10,577 nucleotides of DNA from Acidobacteriota bacterium (GCA_021805955.1 JAJZDO010000733.1:1-10577); one strand, 5' to 3'. Shown: positions 1 through 7,305, counted from the stretch's first letter. Numbers and translations are program-made. The notes: generated from the letters alone by a model not told the origin.

Positions 1-1
1 A

Positions 2-1222
2 ATGGTCTTAGCGGCCTGCGTGACCCTGTGCCTCCATCTGCTACCCGAGACGACAGCGGCCATTCGTTCGTTTATCTGGACGGCCGTATTTGCGCTAGTC
101 ATCGCACTTCACATCGTGGCCACTCCTGCCAACCGTTCACTCGCGCTCCAATCGGGTCACGGACCTGCTCTCCATCTGGACTTCCGCTGGAGCATCGCGA
201 TTGCGTCTGTCTGGGCTTTGCTTACTCTGGTTCGTGGATCGCAGCTTGTCGCCAGTGCAATCCATCTGCGTAGAATTGCGAGAAATGCGACGCCGTTCCA
301 TGCCGCAGCATGCACGTCTATCCTTGACAACGCGCATCGGTCTGCGGAACTCTGCGCTTCTGCGGATGTGGGAAGCCCAAGTGTCATTGGATTTATTTCA
401 CCGCGCATACTTATCCCGACCGCTCTTCTTGAGAAACTATCACGCTCGCAGCTGGAGCAAATTGTCCTGCATGAAATAGAACACCTGCGGCGTGGAGATG
501 ACTGGATCAACCTGCTGCAGAAGTTGAGTCTCGTGCTGTTTCCGTTGAATCCAGTGCTGCGGTGGATCGAGCGCCGTCTCTGCATCGAGCGCGAGCTTGC
601 GTGCGACGAGAGTGTGCTTCGTTTCACTCAGGCCCCGAAAGCATATGCAACCTGCCTTACGAATCTGGCGGAACATTCCATGCAGCAAAGAAAAACGTCC
701 CTTGCACTCCGCGCATGGGAGCGGCAGTCTGAGTTAGCGAGCCGTGTGCATCGCATACTACGACGACCCAATGTCGCGATGGCACGAGTCCCCGCAAATA
801 TTATGGCGAGTTTCCTGGTCCTGGCAGTCCTTGGCGGTGCGGCTGCCCTGTCGCACTGCCCACGATTTGTCAGCTTCGTGCCTTCCTCTATTTCCGTGAA
901 CGCTGCGGCCGCACCGCAGGCCGGACCTCCCTCACCGTTTCAGGATGCAGTGTTTCATCCCGGCAGCGCTCATCCGACTCTAGTGAATGTGGAGGTACAG
1001 AAAAGACGCCCTGCTCAACGAGCAGCGAGCAAGCTGCAACGACGACCGAAAGAAAAACGCCGAGATCGCCGCCCCGCAGTCCTGTCATCCTGGTTTCTGG
1101 TGACGGACTGGAATGGATATTCAGTTCCCGCACACGTGAGCTTCGCAGTCGTCGAAACTCTTCGCCCTTCCGCCGATTCAGCCGAGCGGCCCGCCGTCGG
1201 CTGGGTAGTTTTTCAACTTTAA
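2..1222 (+). CDS. M56 family (BlaR1/MecR1-type) membrane metallopeptidase, 5'-partial
   Basis: Integral-membrane zinc peptidase of the M56 family, the class that includes the beta-lactam sensors BlaR1 and MecR1, which cleave a BlaI/MecI repressor or activate its cleavage. Seen here: hydrophobic segments at about residues 1-14, 20-41 and 64-83 (numbered from the first ATG at base 2), the zinc motif HEIEH at 157-161 followed by LRRGDDW, and the third-ligand motif ELACDE at 198-203. A further membrane segment lies at about 268-283. The C-terminal tail of about 120 residues has a very basic stretch (about 338-366) and no penicillin-binding SxxK/SxN domain that I can recognise, so it is not a classical beta-lactam sensor. 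Family members normally carry one or two more N-terminal helices, so the true start is probably upstream of the window and the ATG at base 2 is internal. The HtrA gene follows after 31 bp. What signal it senses is unknown. Confidence 0.85.
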   Translation: MVLAACVTLCLHLLPETTAAIRSFIWTAVFALVIALHIVATPANRSLALQSGHGPALHLDFRWSIAIASVWALLTLVRGSQLVASAIHLRRIARNATPFHAAACTSILDNAHRSAELCASADVGSPSVIGFISPRILIPTALLEKLSRSQLEQIVLHEIEHLRRGDDWINLLQKLSLVLFPLNPVLRWIERRLCIERELACDESVLRFTQAPKAYATCLTNLAEHSMQQRKTSLALRAWERQSELASRVHRILRRPNVAMARVPANIMASFLVLAVLGGAAALSHCPRFVSFVPSSISVNAAAAPQAGPPSPFQDAVFHPGSAHPTLVNVEVQKRRPAQRAASKLQRRPKEKRRDRRPAVLSSWFLVTDWNGYSVPAHVSFAVVETLRPSADSAERPAVGWVVFQL

Positions 1223-1238
1223 CCGTGTCAACAGTGAT

Positions 1239-1248
1239 GGAGAGAGGA
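1239..1248 (+). promoter_or_regulatory. Shine-Dalgarno site of the htrA-like gene
   Basis: The purine run GGAGAGAGGA ends 5 nt before the ATG at 1254. It supports that start and efficient translation from a transcript coming through the upstream M56 gene. I see no convincing separate promoter in the 31-bp gap. Confidence 0.7.
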
Positions 1249-1253
1249 TTTCT

Positions 1254-2780
1254 ATGTCCGATACAACTAATCAATTAGTTTTTAGAAGAAAAGAGATCGC
1301 AGCCACCGCCGCACTTGTGCTTGCGGTTCTACTGGGAGCGATTTTGCCCGCCCAACACCGCGTTCGCGCCGCCGGAGTCGCAGCCACTCCGCTGGATGAT
1401 CGCAGCGTTGCCGCATTGACCTCCCTGGACCAGGCCATGGAATCGGTTGCGGCTCGAGTCACGCCTTCGGTCGTGAATATTGCCGTTACGTCGAAGGGGT
1501 CGCCCGAGCAGGCTGTCTCGGATGACGACCGGCAGGGAATGCCGCCTGGCCTGGAACAATTTTTCGGCCAGTCGCAACCGCAGCGTCCGCAACCCTTGCA
1601 GCATGGAGTCGGGAGCGGAGTCATCATATCTCCTGACGGGTACATCGTCACTAACAATCATGTCGTCGACGGCGCGGTTCAGGTTCAGGTCACGCTACAC
1701 GACCGGCGCACCATGAATGCAAGGGTCGTAGGAGTGGACAAGCTCACCGATCTCGCTGTGCTGAAGATCAACGCAACCGATTTGCCCAGCATTGCATGGG
1801 GCGACTCTACAAAACTGCAGCCCGGCGAGACGGTCCTCGCTTTCGGAAGTCCCTTTGGGTATTTCCGGTTCTCGGTGACCCGTGGCATCGTGAGCGCTTT
1901 GGACCGACCGAACCCCTATTCGAATGATCCGCGAAAGCCTGGCGATTTCATTCAGACGGACGCAGCGATCAATCCAGGCAACTCGGGTGGTCCGCTGGTA
2001 AACGCACGCGGTGAACTCGTCGGCATCGACACATTCATCGTTTCCGAAAGCGGATCCTTCGCAGGTGCCGGATTTGCGATTCCTTCGCAAATCGTTCACT
2101 CGGTCGCAGAGCAATTGATGAAGTCGGGCTCCGTGCAACACGGCTATCTGGGCATGAGCATGAATGACGTCACACCGGACAACGCCCGCTTTTTCAATCT
2201 GCATGACGCGTCCGGCGCTATCGTCTCCGCAGTGGTGCCGAATTCTCCTGCGAGCCGCGCGGGTCTGCGAAGGGGCGATGTGATTCGCCAGCTCAACGGA
2301 GAAAACATTGTGGATGGAAGCGCACTCCAGGTTGCCGTGAGCGAAGAAACTCCCGGAACGAATATCACCCTGGGCATCCTGCGGAATGGCAACCCGCAGA
2401 CGTTGGACCTGACCGTCGGGGAATATCACGCGAACGCGCAAGAGGCGAGTGATAGCGACGAAGCTGCATCGCATGGCGCAAAGATCGGCGTTGGCGTGAT
2501 CGACCTTAGTCCCGACGTGCGGCAACAGCTTCAAGTGCCGGACCAGGTCCAGGGGATCGCCGTGCAAAGCGTCCGTCCCGGCAGTCCCGCGGAAGACGCT
2601 GGTCTCGCGCCTGGCGACGTGATTCTAGAAGTCAATCGCAAGGCGGTGACCTCTGCCGAACAATTCGTCGGTGCAGTCCATGCGAATCCGCCGGGAAATG
2701 ACATGCTTTTACTCGTGTGGTCTCAGGGCAATACGAGTTATCGCACCATCCGGCCTGACTCCCCTAACCAGAATGGCTAG
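1254..2780 (+). CDS. HtrA/DegP-type periplasmic serine protease (S1C) with two PDZ domains
   Basis: Trypsin-like envelope protease and chaperone that degrades misfolded periplasmic proteins. The 508-residue product has a basic N-terminus and a hydrophobic segment at about 14-34 ending in VRA-A at 37-40, which is a signal peptide or signal anchor. The protease domain spans about 60-290 and its catalytic triad is intact: His136 in TNNHVV, Asp166 in LTDLAVL, Ser244 in GNSGGP. PDZ1 runs from about 297 to 390, opening with HGYLGM and containing GLRRGDVI. PDZ2 runs from about 412 to 500 with GLAPGDVI. Length and order match DegP/DegQ/MucD proteins; I cannot tell which member, so no symbol is given. 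A Gln/Pro-rich stretch at about 100-117 corresponds to the LA-loop region. The gene sits 31 bp after the M56 peptidase with its own Shine-Dalgarno site, so an operon is likely and control by a BlaI-like repressor encoded upstream is possible. Confidence 0.95.
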   Translation: MSDTTNQLVFRRKEIAATAALVLAVLLGAILPAQHRVRAAGVAATPLDDRSVAALTSLDQAMESVAARVTPSVVNIAVTSKGSPEQAVSDDDRQGMPPGLEQFFGQSQPQRPQPLQHGVGSGVIISPDGYIVTNNHVVDGAVQVQVTLHDRRTMNARVVGVDKLTDLAVLKINATDLPSIAWGDSTKLQPGETVLAFGSPFGYFRFSVTRGIVSALDRPNPYSNDPRKPGDFIQTDAAINPGNSGGPLVNARGELVGIDTFIVSESGSFAGAGFAIPSQIVHSVAEQLMKSGSVQHGYLGMSMNDVTPDNARFFNLHDASGAIVSAVVPNSPASRAGLRRGDVIRQLNGENIVDGSALQVAVSEETPGTNITLGILRNGNPQTLDLTVGEYHANAQEASDSDEAASHGAKIGVGVIDLSPDVRQQLQVPDQVQGIAVQSVRPGSPAEDAGLAPGDVILEVNRKAVTSAEQFVGAVHANPPGNDMLLLVWSQGNTSYRTIRPDSPNQNG

Positions 2781-3182
2781 AAGCTGTCTCCGGTCGAAAC
2801 AAGCTGCACCCATTCACCCCGGGCAGGTGTTCCGACCAGAACGCCCGCACAGAGTGGATGGGTGCCGGACTGTGTCCTCAACAGTTTGAAAATTGAGGTT
2901 GTCCGCGAAGAGTGCAACCCATGGGTTGGATGTCGGACCGCCAACAAACACGTAGTTCCCTTGCGCCAGGTCCCATCGGTTCAGATCGCGTGCCGGACAC
3001 AACGCAATCTGGTCGCTTTGCGATCCCGCAAGCTTCGTCAGGGTCGAGGCCACCACAAGATCTGCGAAAGATGTTAGCTGCGATTCTGAGATATATTTCA
3101 CCAGTAGGGAGACGTTCTCGTCCATTCGCGGAGGGGTCATGCTCGCCAGAAAACCTGGCTGCAGATATCTTTCGTCTGGCCG
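2777..3182 (-). pseudogene. Remnant of an acidobacterial winged-helix-associated protein C-terminal domain (NPW signature)
   Basis: Read on the minus strand, about 120 codons give protein-like sequence rather than antisense noise: RYLQPGFLASMTPPRMDEN at the 5' side, then a stretch ending in SFADLVVASTLTKLAG, then GNYVFVGGPTSNPWVALF followed by NLNF. I recognise this pattern (hydrophobic strand, Gly-rich turn, NPW, phenylalanine, NLNF) from the C-terminal domain of large acidobacterial proteins, often annotated as winged-helix or hypothetical; its function is not known to me. The reading frame ends at TGA near 2814, but dropping one base near 2830-2832 restores GRTPARGEW, matching the expected Pro-x-x-Gly-Glu continuation, up to a TAG at 2777-2779. 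The N-terminal DNA-binding part, the membrane part and the extreme C-terminus are all missing, so this is a broken fragment. Family recognition is from memory and needs a search. Confidence 0.5.
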
Positions 3183-3495
3183 GTCGAGGTTGCAGATGAT
3201 CGACGAGTATTTCAATACCTCCGCCTTTACTCTGAATGCCCTGGGAACGTTCGGGGACTCCCCTCGCAACCCGATCCGGAACCCTGTTTATTTCGATGCG
3301 GACGCCGGCCTGCAACGGATGTTTCCAATCGGAGAAAGGTTTCGGCTCGAATTCCGGGTGGAAGAGTTCAATGCAACCAATCATGTGAATTTCAACCAAC
3401 CGGGAAACAACGTCAGTGCCGCCAGCACTTTCGGTAAAATCACAAGCGCTGGCGATCCTCGAATATTGCAGTTGGTCGGTCGCCTGGAGTTCTAG
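3139..3495 (+). pseudogene. C-terminal remnant of a TonB-dependent receptor
   Basis: From about base 3166 the frame encodes the last ~110 residues of an acidobacterial TonB-dependent outer-membrane receptor of the carboxypeptidase-regulatory-domain class. Recognisable blocks in order are LSSGRSR, DEYFNTSAF, ALGTFGDSPRNPIRNP, a beta-strand pair around LQRMFPIGERFRLEFRVEEFNATNHVNF, and the terminal FGKITSAGDPRILQLVGRLEF with an aromatic last residue, as in outer-membrane barrels. Intact relatives are about 1000-1200 residues, so the plug and most of the barrel are gone. Upstream of 3166 no frame continues the receptor and the DNA instead belongs to the opposite-strand remnant. ATGs at 3139 and 3196 could start a short open frame, but without a signal peptide or plug it could not work as a receptor. 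The stop codon directly abuts the next gene's ATG. Confidence 0.75.
3485..3489 (+). promoter_or_regulatory. Shine-Dalgarno site of the metallophosphoesterase gene
   Basis: TGGAG lies 6 nt before the ATG at 3496 and overlaps the last codons of the receptor remnant. This arrangement (site inside the upstream gene, stop and start abutting as TAG-ATG) is typical of translational coupling. Confidence 0.6.
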
Positions 3496-4368
3496 ATGCG
3501 CCGCTTATTCTTAGCCTTGTCTTTATTCGCGATGCTGCTGCCAACCGCGGCCGAGTCCGGAAAGCCGTGGTTTTTCGCTGTACTCGCCGATCCACAATTC
3601 GGCATGTACGCAAAAGACAAGAACTTCGCACAGGAAACAGCCAACTTCGAATTCGCAATAGCGAACCTCAACCGGCTGCATCCCCGTTTTGTGGTGATTT
3701 GCGGCGACCTGGTGAATCGAACCGGAGACGCCAGCGAAATTGCGGAATATAAACGCGTGCTGCAAAAGCTGGATCCATCGATTCCGGTCTATAACGTAGC
3801 CGGGAATCACGATGTGGGAAATGTTCCGACACCTGAAACCGTCGCGGCATTCCATACTGCAATCGGCCGAGACTATTACACCTTCTCGCAGGGCGACATC
3901 TTCGGCATCATGCTGGATTCCAATCTCATCCGCGCACCTCAGGGTGATCCGGACGCGGCGAGACAACAGGAAGTATGGCTGGAGAAGACGCTGGCAAGCG
4001 CCAAGTCAAATTCTAACCAGCAGGTCGTTATCTTTCAGCACATTCCTTACTTTATTCAGGATCCCAACGAAGCCGAAGGTTACTTCAATATCCCACAGCC
4101 TGCTCGCCGAAAGTACCTCGACGTACTGGAGCAGGCAGGCGTTACCTATGTCTTCGCGGGTCATTACCATAGGAATGCCATGGGCGTAGATGGACCGCTT
4201 ACAGAAGTTGTGACAGGCGCGGTTGGCATGCCCCTGGGTGGATCGCTTTCAGGCTTTCGAATCGTAACTGTAGAAGGCCGGAAACTCAACTCCATCTGGT
4301 ATTGCTTCGGAGGAATACCGAATCAGGTGGACCCGCGGAAGCCATCATCCACTCCTTGCCCACAATAA
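3496..4368 (+). CDS. Exported CPPED1/CSTP1-like calcineurin-type metallophosphoesterase
   Basis: Two-metal phosphoesterase of the calcineurin fold. The 290-residue product starts with a signal peptide (MRRLFLALSLFAMLLPTAAES), so it probably acts in the periplasm. Metal and catalytic motifs are complete: ADPQFG (Asp32; the usual DxH has Gln in place of His, as in CPPED1 relatives), CGDLVNR (Asp71), AGNHDVGN (Asn104-His105), FQHIPYF (His182) and AGHYHRN (His223, His225). The blocks GNHDVGN-PTPETV, FQHIP and GHYHRN closely follow the eukaryotic CPPED1/CSTP1 pattern. Natural substrate is unknown; human CPPED1 acts as a protein Ser/Thr phosphatase, while a bacterial exported form might use small phosphate esters. 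The ATG abuts the stop of the TonB-receptor remnant, suggesting it was the distal gene of a receptor operon. The next gene is convergent, 64 bp away. Confidence 0.92.
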   Translation: MRRLFLALSLFAMLLPTAAESGKPWFFAVLADPQFGMYAKDKNFAQETANFEFAIANLNRLHPRFVVICGDLVNRTGDASEIAEYKRVLQKLDPSIPVYNVAGNHDVGNVPTPETVAAFHTAIGRDYYTFSQGDIFGIMLDSNLIRAPQGDPDAARQQEVWLEKTLASAKSNSNQQVVIFQHIPYFIQDPNEAEGYFNIPQPARRKYLDVLEQAGVTYVFAGHYHRNAMGVDGPLTEVVTGAVGMPLGGSLSGFRIVTVEGRKLNSIWYCFGGIPNQVDPRKPSSTPCPQ

Positions 4369-4432
4369 CGTAATCGATGGCGACAAGGAGTTTCGCGAGT
4401 TCGCGATTCGGTACCGGTCGCAGTATCGTGCG

Positions 4433-5488
4433 CTAGATTGCGGCGGCGATGGCTTCTCCCACCTCGCGCGTGCTCGCCTTACCGCCCAGGTCAGGAGTGC
4501 GCGGACCTTTGGTTTCCAGGATCGACGAAAATGCTTGTTCGACGACCCGGGCCGCCTCGGGTTCATGCAGATGGTCCAGCATCATTGCACCGGACCAGAT
4601 CTGGGCGATTGGATTGGCAATTCCTTTTCCCGCAATGTCCGGAGCCGAGCCGTGGACTGGTTCAAACATCGAAGGAAACTCGCGCTCCGGATTCAGGTTC
4701 GCGGAGGGAGCAATTCCGATGGAACCCACGACGGCAGCGCCTAGATCCGAGAGAATATCTCCGAAGAGATTGGACCCCACCACCACGTCGAACCACTCAG
4801 GATGGCTGACAAAGTGGGCCGCCAGAATGTCGATGTGATACTGGTCCGTCTTGCAGTCGAGAAATTGCTGCCGCATGGCCGCGAAGCGTTCATCCCAAAA
4901 CGGCATGGTAAACACAATGCCATTCGACTTGGTTGCAGACGTCACATGCCGATGTCTCGTCTGCGCCAACTCGAATGCGTAGCGCATGACACGGTCACAG
5001 CCACGCCGGGTAAAAATATTCTCCTGAATCGCCAGTTCAGCATCCGTATCGCGGTACATTCTGCCGCCCACTTCGGAGTATTCTCCCTCGTTATTTTCGC
5101 GGACAATGCAGAAGTCAATTCCGCCTGCACGATGGTTCTTCAGCGGGCTTTCAATACCTTCCAATAAACGAACGGGCCGTAGGTTGACGTACTGTTGAAA
5201 TGCTCTGCGGATCGGAATCAGCAAGCCCCACAGCGAAATGTGGTCCGGCACTCCGGGGTAGCCCACGGCGCCCAGATAAATGGAATCAAAGGCACGCAGT
5301 TGATCCGGGCCATCCGCCGGCATCATGCGACCCGTTCGGGTGTATGTCTCGCAGCCCCAATCAAAGTGCGTCCAGGAGAAATCGAGATCGAATTTCCGCC
5401 CCACAGCTTCCAGTACTCGCAGCCCCTCGGGAACGACTTCCCGACCGATACCATCTCCTTCAATCACTGCAATTCTGAATTTTTTCAA
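4433..5488 (-). CDS. Tartrate / D-malate dehydrogenase (decarboxylating), isocitrate-isopropylmalate dehydrogenase family
   Basis: NAD-dependent beta-decarboxylating hydroxyacid dehydrogenase resembling TtuC and E. coli DmlA, which oxidise D-malate to pyruvate and CO2 and also act on tartrate. Numbered from the TTG at 5488 the product has 351 residues, the family length. Visible motifs: IEGDGIG at 9-15, DHISLWG at 82-88, the substrate arginines in IPIRRAF (Arg94) and NLRPVR (Arg104), IVREN (Arg130), GEYSEVGG (Tyr137), TKSNG (Lys187), HIDIL (Asp220), SNLFGDILSDL (Asp244, Asp248) and the nucleotide-binding EPVHGSAPDIAGKG around 276-289. The DHISLWG element and overall blocks point to the D-malate/tartrate branch rather than isopropylmalate dehydrogenase. 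The TTG start aligns with DmlA; an in-frame ATG at 5551 would add 21 residues (five Arg in the first 20) with poor ribosome-site spacing. The dicarboxylate symporter gene lies 88 bp upstream on the same strand, an uptake-plus-oxidation pair. Confidence 0.9.
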   Translation of the reverse strand: MKKFRIAVIEGDGIGREVVPEGLRVLEAVGRKFDLDFSWTHFDWGCETYTRTGRMMPADGPDQLRAFDSIYLGAVGYPGVPDHISLWGLLIPIRRAFQQYVNLRPVRLLEGIESPLKNHRAGGIDFCIVRENNEGEYSEVGGRMYRDTDAELAIQENIFTRRGCDRVMRYAFELAQTRHRHVTSATKSNGIVFTMPFWDERFAAMRQQFLDCKTDQYHIDILAAHFVSHPEWFDVVVGSNLFGDILSDLGAAVVGSIGIAPSANLNPEREFPSMFEPVHGSAPDIAGKGIANPIAQIWSGAMMLDHLHEPEAARVVEQAFSSILETKGPRTPDLGGKASTREVGEAIAAAI

Positions 5489-5576
5489 GACTCCCCGCCT
5501 ATCGTTTGAAATAACTTGTCGGCTCGAACGTAGTGCATGACGTCGTGGCATCCTCGTTCATGTAGCGGCCTACCAG

Positions 5577-6881
5577 CTATGGAACAGAGGGTCCCAACGC
5601 CAGGTTCTTGCGTAGCTTGCCCACGTCGAGTTCTTTCTCCCATCGGGCCACCACAATGGTGGCCACCCCATTCCCAATCATATTCACCACAGCACGCAAC
5701 ATGCTCATAAAGCGATCAATTCCCAGAATCAACGCCATGCCGGCAACGGGTATCGTCGGCACAACCATCAAGGTCCCCACCAACGCAATGAACGCTGCGC
5801 CCTGCACCCCGCTTGCTCCTTTGGAGGTAAGAACAGCGACCGCGAATATCGTCAACTCCTGGACAAGTGAGAGGCGCGTATTGGTAGCCTGCGCAACAAA
5901 CAATGCGGCCAGGGTCATGTAGAGACTGGTGCCGTCGGTATTGAAGGTGTAGCCGGTAGGCACTACCAGCCCGACAAGAGACTTGGGACAACCAAGCTCC
6001 TCCATCTTCTCCATCAGCGTCGGTAACGCTGTTTCAGACGAACTGGTAGCCAGCACGAGCAGAATTTCTTCCTTGATGTAAGAGAGGAAGCTCGTGATCT
6101 TAAAGCCGGACGCGCGCGCAACCCCTCCCAGGACGATCAGCACAAAGAAAATGCAAGTCGCGTAGAAGGTAACAACCAGCTTGGCCAAAGGTTCCAGCGA
6201 ACCGATGCCGTACTGGCCGATGGTAAAGGCCATCGCGCCAAATGCGCCAATCGGTGAAAATCGCATAATGATATTCACTACATTGAATACCACCGTGGTA
6301 AGAGCCTCCATGAAATCGATGACGGGCTGGCCACGGGATCCGGCCATCGTCAGCGCAAATCCAAACAGGATCGCAATCAGAAGGACCTGAAGAATATTTC
6401 CCTTGGCAAAGGCATCCACGACGGTATGCGGAATAATGTTCATCAGGAAGTCGCCCGTACTTTGACCCTTCGCCTGATTCGCATAGGCGGATACGGCGTG
6501 ACTGTCCAGGCTCGCTGGGTTGACGTTGAATCCCTTGCCAGGACGCACCGTGTTCCCCACAATCAAGCCAATCAGTAACGCTAGCGTGGAGACAACCTCA
6601 AAGTAGATGAGGGCCTTCCCGCCAACCCGCGCCACTTTCTTCAGGTCCCGCATTCCTGCGATGCCATACACGACCGTACAAAAAATCACGATGGTGATGA
6701 TCATCGTAATCAGCCGGATGAATGCGTCGCCCAGAGGCTTCATCGCAACGCCTGTCCTGGGGCTCACAAATCCCACGACGATCGCAAGAATAATCCCCAA
6801 CAGCACCTGAAACCAAAGGCTTCTGAAGAGCGGAGTCTTGTGTCGTTTCGCCGGGGCTGGGATGGTGGATTGCTCGTTCAC
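5577..6881 (-). CDS. C4-dicarboxylate:cation symporter, DctA/GltP (DAACS) family
   Basis: Inner-membrane secondary transporter that takes up C4-dicarboxylates (malate, succinate, fumarate and similar) with protons or sodium. From the GTG at 6881 it has 434 residues, close to the ~430 of DctA. It carries multiple membrane helices, the first at about 22-40, and the family's reentrant-loop and binding signatures: TSSSETALP (279-287), [13 protein letters not shown] (308-319), [11 protein letters not shown] (351-361), ILGIDRFMS (385-393) and [11 protein letters not shown] (404-414). The GTG start is supported by AGGAG 9 nt upstream; longer in-frame starts at 7034 (ATG) and 7043 (GTG) would add a polar leader absent from the family. 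The dehydrogenase follows 88 bp downstream, so D-malate or tartrate is a plausible substrate, though glutamate/aspartate specificity cannot be excluded from sequence alone. Confidence 0.92.
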   Translation of the reverse strand: MNEQSTIPAPAKRHKTPLFRSLWFQVLLGIILAIVVGFVSPRTGVAMKPLGDAFIRLITMIITIVIFCTVVYGIAGMRDLKKVARVGGKALIYFEVVSTLALLIGLIVGNTVRPGKGFNVNPASLDSHAVSAYANQAKGQSTGDFLMNIIPHTVVDAFAKGNILQVLLIAILFGFALTMAGSRGQPVIDFMEALTTVVFNVVNIIMRFSPIGAFGAMAFTIGQYGIGSLEPLAKLVVTFYATCIFFVLIVLGGVARASGFKITSFLSYIKEEILLVLATSSSETALPTLMEKMEELGCPKSLVGLVVPTGYTFNTDGTSLYMTLAALFVAQATNTRLSLVQELTIFAVAVLTSKGASGVQGAAFIALVGTLMVVPTIPVAGMALILGIDRFMSMLRAVVNMIGNGVATIVVARWEKELDVGKLRKNLALGPSVP

Positions 6882-6890
6882 CGATGGAGG

Positions 6891-6895
6891 CTCCT
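6891..6895 (-). promoter_or_regulatory. Shine-Dalgarno site deciding the symporter start
   Basis: AGGAG on the minus strand, 9 nt before the GTG at 6881. It favours this start over the longer in-frame candidates at 7034 and 7043. Confidence 0.6.
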
Positions 6896-7042
6896 GACTG
6901 ATGTCTGCTGGATCAAACCGGTCTATGAGTGCGCCTTGGACGTAACCCCGTGCGGGCCCTGTCATCAAGCTCGCCTTGCTTGGACCATGCAGTTGGATCC
7001 TATGCCAATGTACCAGTGCCGCCCAAGGATCCATTCTCGCCA

Positions 7043-7059
7043 CTAGGATTACTTCCTAG
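7043..7059. promoter_or_regulatory. Perfect 6-bp inverted repeat, candidate operator
   Basis: CTAGGA and TCCTAG arms are separated by 5 nt (TTACT), in an A/T-richer patch about 160 bp upstream of the symporter start and 258 bp upstream of the peroxidase start. The location suits a regulator site for the symporter-dehydrogenase pair. A 6-bp palindrome can arise by chance in a 10-kb window, so this is only a candidate. No regulator gene is present in the window. Confidence 0.25.
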
Positions 7060-7305
7060 AAAATACTGTAATTGAGATGAGTCTGCCGTCCTGAGGCGCG
7101 CGAAAAATCCAGGAGCGGCAGCGGCCCTCGCGAAGCAAACCTGCCCATGTTTCGACACTCATTCGCCTTGTGCTTCGGATAATCGGAAAATTGGGAGGAG
7201 TTCAGCAAGGCGATGCGGTCACCGCCCCGGCTGTTGGCTGCACGAAACCGTACTCTCGACGACACGGTGGTACCCCGGCCCAGCAACTGTGAGCATGCTA
7301 TAAAC

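Noticed and set aside
1150..1253. BlaI/MecI-type operator (TACA-N-TGTA) upstream of the htrA-like gene
   Set aside because: No matching dyad found in this stretch; any operator would be expected upstream of the window.
1695..2567. Long minus-strand open frame of 290 codons
   Set aside because: It lies wholly antisense to the htrA-like gene, whose frame has complete catalytic and PDZ motifs; the minus translation has no recognisable domain and a Cys/Arg/His-rich, antisense-type composition.
4369..4432. Possible bidirectional terminator between the convergent phosphoesterase and dehydrogenase genes
   Set aside because: There is a CGGTACCG palindrome near 4409-4417 but no loop, no extended stem and no T-run on either strand.
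6882..7043. N-terminal extension of the symporter to GTG 7043 or ATG 7034
   Set aside because: It would add about 51-54 polar residues unlike any DctA/GltP N-terminus, and a well-spaced AGGAG precedes the GTG at 6881, which gives the family length.
7296..7304. TGCTATAAA, an extended -10-like element just before the peroxidase gene
   Set aside because: Transcription from it would begin around 7311, removing the Shine-Dalgarno site at 7306-7311 and leaving almost no leader. There is also no -35 match, so it is probably chance.
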